From assembly GCA_016929175.1 (NCBI GenBank), contig JAFGJI010000203.1, positions 1 through 7,114 of the forward strand: a DNA stretch of 7,114 bases, given 5' to 3'. The notes below the pieces were generated by a model. That model was given only the letters and a program-made list of their open reading frames with translations. It ran no database searches and had not been told where the DNA came from. The stretch comes from Thermoplasmatota archaeon (GTDB taxonomy: Archaea > Thermoplasmatota > Penumbrarchaeia > Penumbrarchaeales > Penumbrarchaeaceae). Made by a program: the position numbers and the translations under genes. Positions 5,087-7,114 of the stretch are shown piece after piece; within the stretch, counting starts at the first letter, position 1, and the number at the start of each line of letters is the position of its first letter.

Positions 5087-7114
5087 TTATTTTTTCTTTT
5101 CAGGCGGGATGTATTCTCCTTCGATCCGGAGGGGGCTCGAGATAGGTCTTTTAGGGGGCAGTGATCCGAGATCCCCATCTGCAGGCTTTGAAGGAAGTCC
5201 TGCTTGAAGAGGTGGGGCAGGTTTGAGCTGTACGAAGAAGTCCTTTTCCTGTTGAATGCGTTTATATTCAAGGGCCGCCGACCTTTTCCGGAGGAAGATA
5301 CCTGCTCCGATCCCAACAGCTATCAATAGGAGAGCCACCACTATAAGGATGATCCAGATGAGAAACGAGCTACCACTTTCCTCCTTATGTGACTCGCCCC
5401 TGTAACCGGCGGGTATGAGGAGATCGAACTCCGAGATCCTTCCGGAACGGTCGGTTACCTGTACCCGCACATGAACACTCGTTTCCGGAGAGGGTCCAAT
5501 TGAAAAGGTGAAATTGCCGTTAAAACTGGCCGATCCAACATTTGAGACCCACAGACCAACACTGGCGATACCGCTTTGATTATCAAAGAAGTTGCCTGTG
5601 ATCATGACCTGCCCCTTATCAATGGAGGGTTTTAACGATCCGAGTTCGGGATCATGGAGGTCCACGAACGGCTCCCAATAGATCCTGGCGAACCGTCCCA
5701 CAAGGTCGTATACTTCGACCATTATCATATGGTACCCTTCTCCCAGGGTCAAATTGGTCGAATTTTGGTCCGTAATGATATACAAGGACCCATCAACGAT
5801 CACCCTTCTATCCTGTATTCCTGTATCGTCGGATCCGTACCATTCCAGTTGAACGCTACTCGAATTAAGGAAGGCAACGGTATCGATAGACCATCTCAAT
5901 ACCGGTAGATCGTTGTCAACCTTGAACCGTGAGGACAGCTCCGTGGAACGTCCGGCGTTATCTTGGGCAGTGAGGGATATGATATGAATTCCGGAGGAGA
6001 GTAAAAGGTCCTTGCTACCGCTCTTTGTGAAGGATGTGTTCTTGCCGTCAACGGATAATAGGACCCCCTCCAACCCGTTCTCGTCGCTCGCTTCCCAGCT
6101 GATGCTGATGAACATACCTTCGATGACGGAACCATCCTTCGGAAGGTTTGCCATCAGGAAGGGTGGTTCAAGGTCCACCGTGAAGGTCCAATCAGACATG
6201 CCTGCGTTTCCCGCAAGATCAACAGCAATGATCTCCAGAGTATGAACACCATCCGTCAATCCAACGACAGTCGTAGATGTTCCCTTGATATTTTCCGATA
6301 GGATCTTCCCGTCCATTTTGAGCTCAAAATGGTCGATCCCCGAACGGTCCGTACCCTCCCATTGTACCACCATTTCATCTTCAATGATGAACTCGCTTCT
6401 GTTTCGGAAATCAACGAAGGGGCTATCCAGGTCGAGGATCACGGACCTCGATTCCTCGTAATAGTTCTCGAACTCATCATGGAACCTGAGAACCACCTTG
6501 TTCTCTCCCTCTTCGACGATCGCAACATCCATTTCCGAGGTTTTTGTCACGTTGTACTTTCTGCCCGTGCCCTCTATGATCATTTCAGACCATGCAGGTT
6601 CGAACCACTCCGGTCGCCTCCAAATGAAATGCACCTGATTGCTATTGATGATGATATCTGTCGAGGGCTCTATTATGCATAGGTCATCGGTCCCGATCGT
6701 GAAGGATGTTCTCTGAGAGGTTACATGGCCGACCAGATCTGTGGCCTCAACCTGGAACACATGTTCACCCGGTCCGAACATCTCCTCATGATGTCCGGCA
6801 CCGGGACCTCCAAGACCGCTTTCGCCCAGGTCCACCTTGTAGGATACCTTGCCGATCCCGACCGCGTCATTTACCATCCAGTTGAATTCTACAAGGGGAT
6901 TGGAGATGATGGTGCCGTTCGAGGGTGAAAGGATAAGGACCTCCGGCGGCGTAAGGTCCACGGTGAAATGAACAACTGCAGATGCATTGTAACCTTCTCC
7001 GTCGAACGCTTTCAGGACTGCATGATGATCACCCTCCCCGACAGGGATTTCGGCCTGCTTCGATCCCGGATCGAGGTCGACCTTGAATGAGCCAAAGGAT
7101 ATCTCTAGTGCTGA
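5087..7114 (-). CDS. Surface protein with Ig/cadherin-like repeats and C-terminal membrane anchor (5' end beyond window)
   Basis: The frame is open to the window edge, so the GTG at 6961 is internal (FTVDLTPP) and the true start lies upstream. 675 residues are visible. Numbering from the first visible residue, a partial module (1-52) is followed by six Ig/cadherin-like repeats starting at about 53, 142, 228, 314, 400 and 485, each near 86 residues. The typical repeat runs D-x-x-x-P, a W-x-x-x-D-x-x-G-I/L core, V-D-G, G-x-H-x-I/L, then D-x-A-G-N/R and F-x-V-D. A single membrane helix spans 583-608 and is followed by RKR and a 67-residue tail ending in KKK. There are ten N-x-S/T sequons outside the helix, fitting an N-glycosylated archaeal envelope protein. 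The tail carries QLKPAP (629-634), as in the downstream neighbour. No enzymatic motif is seen; an adhesive or structural role is inferred. Confidence 0.9.
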   Translation of the reverse strand, partial: SALEISFGSFKVDLDPGSKQAEIPVGEGDHHAVLKAFDGEGYNASAVVHFTVDLTPPEVLILSPSNGTIISNPLVEFNWMVNDAVGIGKVSYKVDLGESGLGGPGAGHHEEMFGPGEHVFQVEATDLVGHVTSQRTSFTIGTDDLCIIEPSTDIIINSNQVHFIWRRPEWFEPAWSEMIIEGTGRKYNVTKTSEMDVAIVEEGENKVVLRFHDEFENYYEESRSVILDLDSPFVDFRNRSEFIIEDEMVVQWEGTDRSGIDHFELKMDGKILSENIKGTSTTVVGLTDGVHTLEIIAVDLAGNAGMSDWTFTVDLEPPFLMANLPKDGSVIEGMFISISWEASDENGLEGVLLSVDGKNTSFTKSGSKDLLLSSGIHIISLTAQDNAGRSTELSSRFKVDNDLPVLRWSIDTVAFLNSSSVQLEWYGSDDTGIQDRRVIVDGSLYIITDQNSTNLTLGEGYHMIMVEVYDLVGRFARIYWEPFVDLHDPELGSLKPSIDKGQVMITGNFFDNQSGIASVGLWVSNVGSASFNGNFTFSIGPSPETSVHVRVQVTDRSGRISEFDLLIPAGYRGESHKEESGSSFLIWIILIVVALLLIAVGIGAGIFLRKRSAALEYKRIQQEKDFFVQLKPAPPLQAGLPSKPADGDLGSLPPKRPISSPLRIEGEYIPPEKKK
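5291..5368 (-). other. C-terminal transmembrane anchor of the second surface protein
   Basis: The helix SFLIWIILIVVALLLIAVGI, continuing through GAGIF, precedes LRKR. A short charged linker (RGESHKEESG) separates it from the last repeat. The orientation is outside-to-inside, as in the neighbouring protein, leaving a 67-residue cytoplasmic tail that is basic at its end. Confidence 0.9.
5417..6958 (-). repeat. Six tandem Ig/cadherin-like repeats
   Basis: Modules of 82-89 residues open with DLTPP, TDDLC, DLDSP, DLEPP, DNDLP and DLHDP. Repeats three and four are the most canonical (DRSGIDHFELKMDGK with GVHTLEIIAVDLAGN, and DENGLEGVLLSVDGK with GIHIISLTAQDNAGR). The second (TDDLC opening) is divergent: it lacks the D-x-x-G-I core and has a Trp-rich RRPEWFEPAW segment instead. 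The last has a shorter core ending in VTDRSGRISEFDLLIP just before the membrane-proximal linker. The family resembles bacterial Ig-like domains often found on archaeal S-layer-type proteins. Confidence 0.75.

Noticed and set aside
4870..5316. 148-codon minus-strand frame crossing from the second surface-protein gene into the spacer
   Set aside because: Its first half is an out-of-frame reading of the real gene's tail. The spacer part could start at an ATG near 5057 but has no Shine-Dalgarno sequence or recognisable content.
6959..6961. GTG as the start codon of the second surface protein
   Set aside because: The frame continues open for 51 more codons to the window edge and encodes repeat-like sequence ending in VVHFTVDLTPP. 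The GTG is the Val of a repeat junction with no signal peptide after it.

Overview
The window looks archaeal, most plausibly a member of the Thermoplasmatota or a relative; the lineage is inference. The clues are a TTTAAATA box about 38 bases upstream of a start codon, a leader predicted to be very short, a bare poly-T tract instead of a stem-loop terminator behind the metabolic gene, and two very large secreted proteins. Each of these proteins ends in one C-terminal membrane helix followed by a basic stop-transfer patch and a Pro-rich cytoplasmic tail. No RNA genes, CRISPR arrays, transposons or integrases were seen.

Layout. Bases 1-474 (+) are the 3' part of a phosphoserine aminotransferase gene (serC), cut by the left edge. 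After a 41-base convergent spacer carrying a T-tract, bases 516-4682 (-) encode a complete 1388-residue surface protein. It has a signal peptide, a Tyr-rich, DNRLRE-like head, seven fibronectin-III-like repeats of about 98 residues, two further Ig-like modules, a CARDB-like module, one membrane helix and a long acidic then Pro/Ala-rich tail. A 404-base spacer (4683-5086) holds this gene's promoter and a possible terminator for the next gene. Bases 5087-7114 (-) are the 3' part of a second surface protein, cut by the right edge. It has six Ig/cadherin-like repeats of about 86 residues plus a partial seventh, many N-glycosylation sequons, a membrane helix and a short basic tail.

The two surface proteins lie in tandem on one strand with the same topology but different repeat families. 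Their cytoplasmic tails share the hexapeptide QLKPAP, encoded with four synonymous differences and no amino-acid change. This is the most suggestive sign that they belong to one cell-envelope system. serC is convergent and probably unrelated in function. No enzymatic domain was recognised in either surface protein, so adhesion, envelope structure or ligand binding remain inferences from architecture.
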